DNA from: Rariglobus sp041662485
Lineage (GTDB): Bacteria > Verrucomicrobiota > Verrucomicrobiia > Opitutales > Opitutaceae
Length of the DNA: 64,000 nucleotides
Assembly (NCBI GenBank): GCA_041662485.1
Contig: JBAZSJ010000023.1
Span: 1 to 64,000 of the forward strand
Direction of reading: 5' to 3'
Part shown: in pieces, positions 63,480 to 64,000 of the stretch
Position numbering within the stretch: the first letter of the stretch is position 1
Layout: the number at the start of each line of letters is the position of its first letter
Position numbers and translations under genes: made by a program
Notes under the pieces: generated by a model
The model's database searches: none
What the model was told of the DNA's origin: nothing
Seen by the model: the letters and a program-made list of their open reading frames with translations, nothing else

Positions 63480-64000
63480 TTACCGCACCACGACGAGGGC
63501 GATCGCGGCCAGAATCAGGACCGCGCCGACCAGACGGCCGCGCAGGATCGCGGGGGCGAGTTTCTGTTCCTCGTTGGCGAACCAGTGGCCGACGAGCCAC
63601 ACCGCGACGACGCTCCAGAGTCCGCGCACCGAATACACGATGTTCATCGCGGTCGCGTCGCCGAAGGCGCCGATGGCGTAGACGAACATCGAGGATTGCA
63701 GGGCCAGCAGGAGGCTGCCGCCGACCAGCCAGCGCCACGCTGGACGCGGGATGGCGCGCAGCGGGGCGCTGAAAAACGGGATGAAGCCAAACGAGAGCAC
63801 CGCCATGGCGCCGCAGGTGAGCGGGAGGAAGCGGCCCACGCCCCAGGCGGGAGACCATTTTTGCACGAGCACGTCGAAGAGCGCGAAGCTTGCCGCCGCG
63901 AGCGCGGCCGCGAGCACAGTCCGGCCGACGGCGTGGCGCGGTCGCGATTCGCCGCGACTGAGGAGGACGATCGCGATGGTGCTCAGGAAGGCGGCGATCC
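63480..64000 (-). CDS. EamA/DMT-family transporter, partial (5' end outside window)
   Basis: The frame stays open to the right edge, giving the last 172 residues. Hydrophobic helices such as TIAIVLLSRG, LLALQSSMFVYAIGAFGDATAMNIVYSVRGLWSVVAVWLVGH (in pieces) and a C-terminal GRLVGAVLILAAIALVVV are those of the second EamA repeat. These ten-helix proteins move small metabolites; substrate unknown. The GTG at 63917 is internal, since coding continues upstream (AFLSTIAIVLLSRGE). Confidence 0.75.
   Translation of the reverse strand, partial: IAAFLSTIAIVLLSRGESRPRHAVGRTVLAAALAAASFALFDVLVQKWSPAWGVGRFLPLTCGAMAVLSFGFIPFFSAPLRAIPRPAWRWLVGGSLLLALQSSMFVYAIGAFGDATAMNIVYSVRGLWSVVAVWLVGHWFANEEQKLAPAILRGRLVGAVLILAAIALVVVR

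Overview
The window looks like one chromosomal stretch of a GC-rich verrucomicrobial bacterium, most likely an Opitutaceae-type plant- or gut-polysaccharide degrader. The case rests on marker families rather than rRNA, which is absent: two PEP-CTERM beta-strand-repeat surface proteins, a Verru_Chthon cassette protein A, an H-X9-DG pseudopilin, many LacI/XylR-type regulators, and a very high density of secreted carbohydrate-active enzymes with almost no transport complexes beside them.

Layout. 0-3.2 kb is a decay zone: a Gfo/Idh/MocA oxidoreductase, an addiction-module antitoxin with a frameshifted toxin, a frameshifted class III cyclase relic, an IS66 relic and a palindromic mini-element. 3.2-25.6 kb is a minus-strand CAZyme island: BNR/Asp-box protein, acetyl-esterase-like hydrolase, three GH5 enzymes, a secreted protein and Verru_Chthon A translationally coupled to a GH125 alpha-mannosidase, a sialate O-acetylesterase, a fourth GH5, and a PEP-CTERM protein. 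The mix of GH5, GH125 and a GH2 mannosidase-like enzyme (41.8-44.1 kb) suggests mannan or a mannose-containing glycan. 25.6-34 kb is another mosaic: a ghost of a GH5 carbohydrate-binding tail with its terminator, an FAD oxidoreductase, a frameshifted LacI gene ended by a 201-bp inverted-repeat element, an AraC stump, a second copy (about 97% protein identity) of the first Gfo/Idh gene, a VOC stump and an oligogalacturonate lyase.

34-46 kb holds a GH116-LacI pair under a palindromic operator, the housekeeping genes for RNase E/G and RodA, and a ROK-GH2-SIS operon divergent from a XylR-like regulator. 46-55 kb has a LacZ-type beta-galactosidase containing in-frame palindromic repeats, a GH28-like pectinase, an unrecognised propeller-like protein and two LacI genes. 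55-63.4 kb looks like a uronic-acid unit: PL5-type lyase, PEP-CTERM protein, NAD-dependent epimerase/dehydrogenase, SGNH esterase, pseudopilin and two tandem MFS importers, with a shared TTTCTC-N4-GAGAAA motif upstream of several of them. The window ends inside an EamA transporter.

The signals least explained by standard annotation are (i) a family of about 25-nt GTAG-headed imperfect palindromes whose stems covary, found singly, in head-out inverted pairs with outer inverted repeats, and in frame inside lacZ; (ii) three putative operator types shared between unlinked genes; (iii) a dispersed polypurine repeat, once as a 26-bp perfect inverted pair; and (iv) pilin-like proteins embedded in CAZyme operons.
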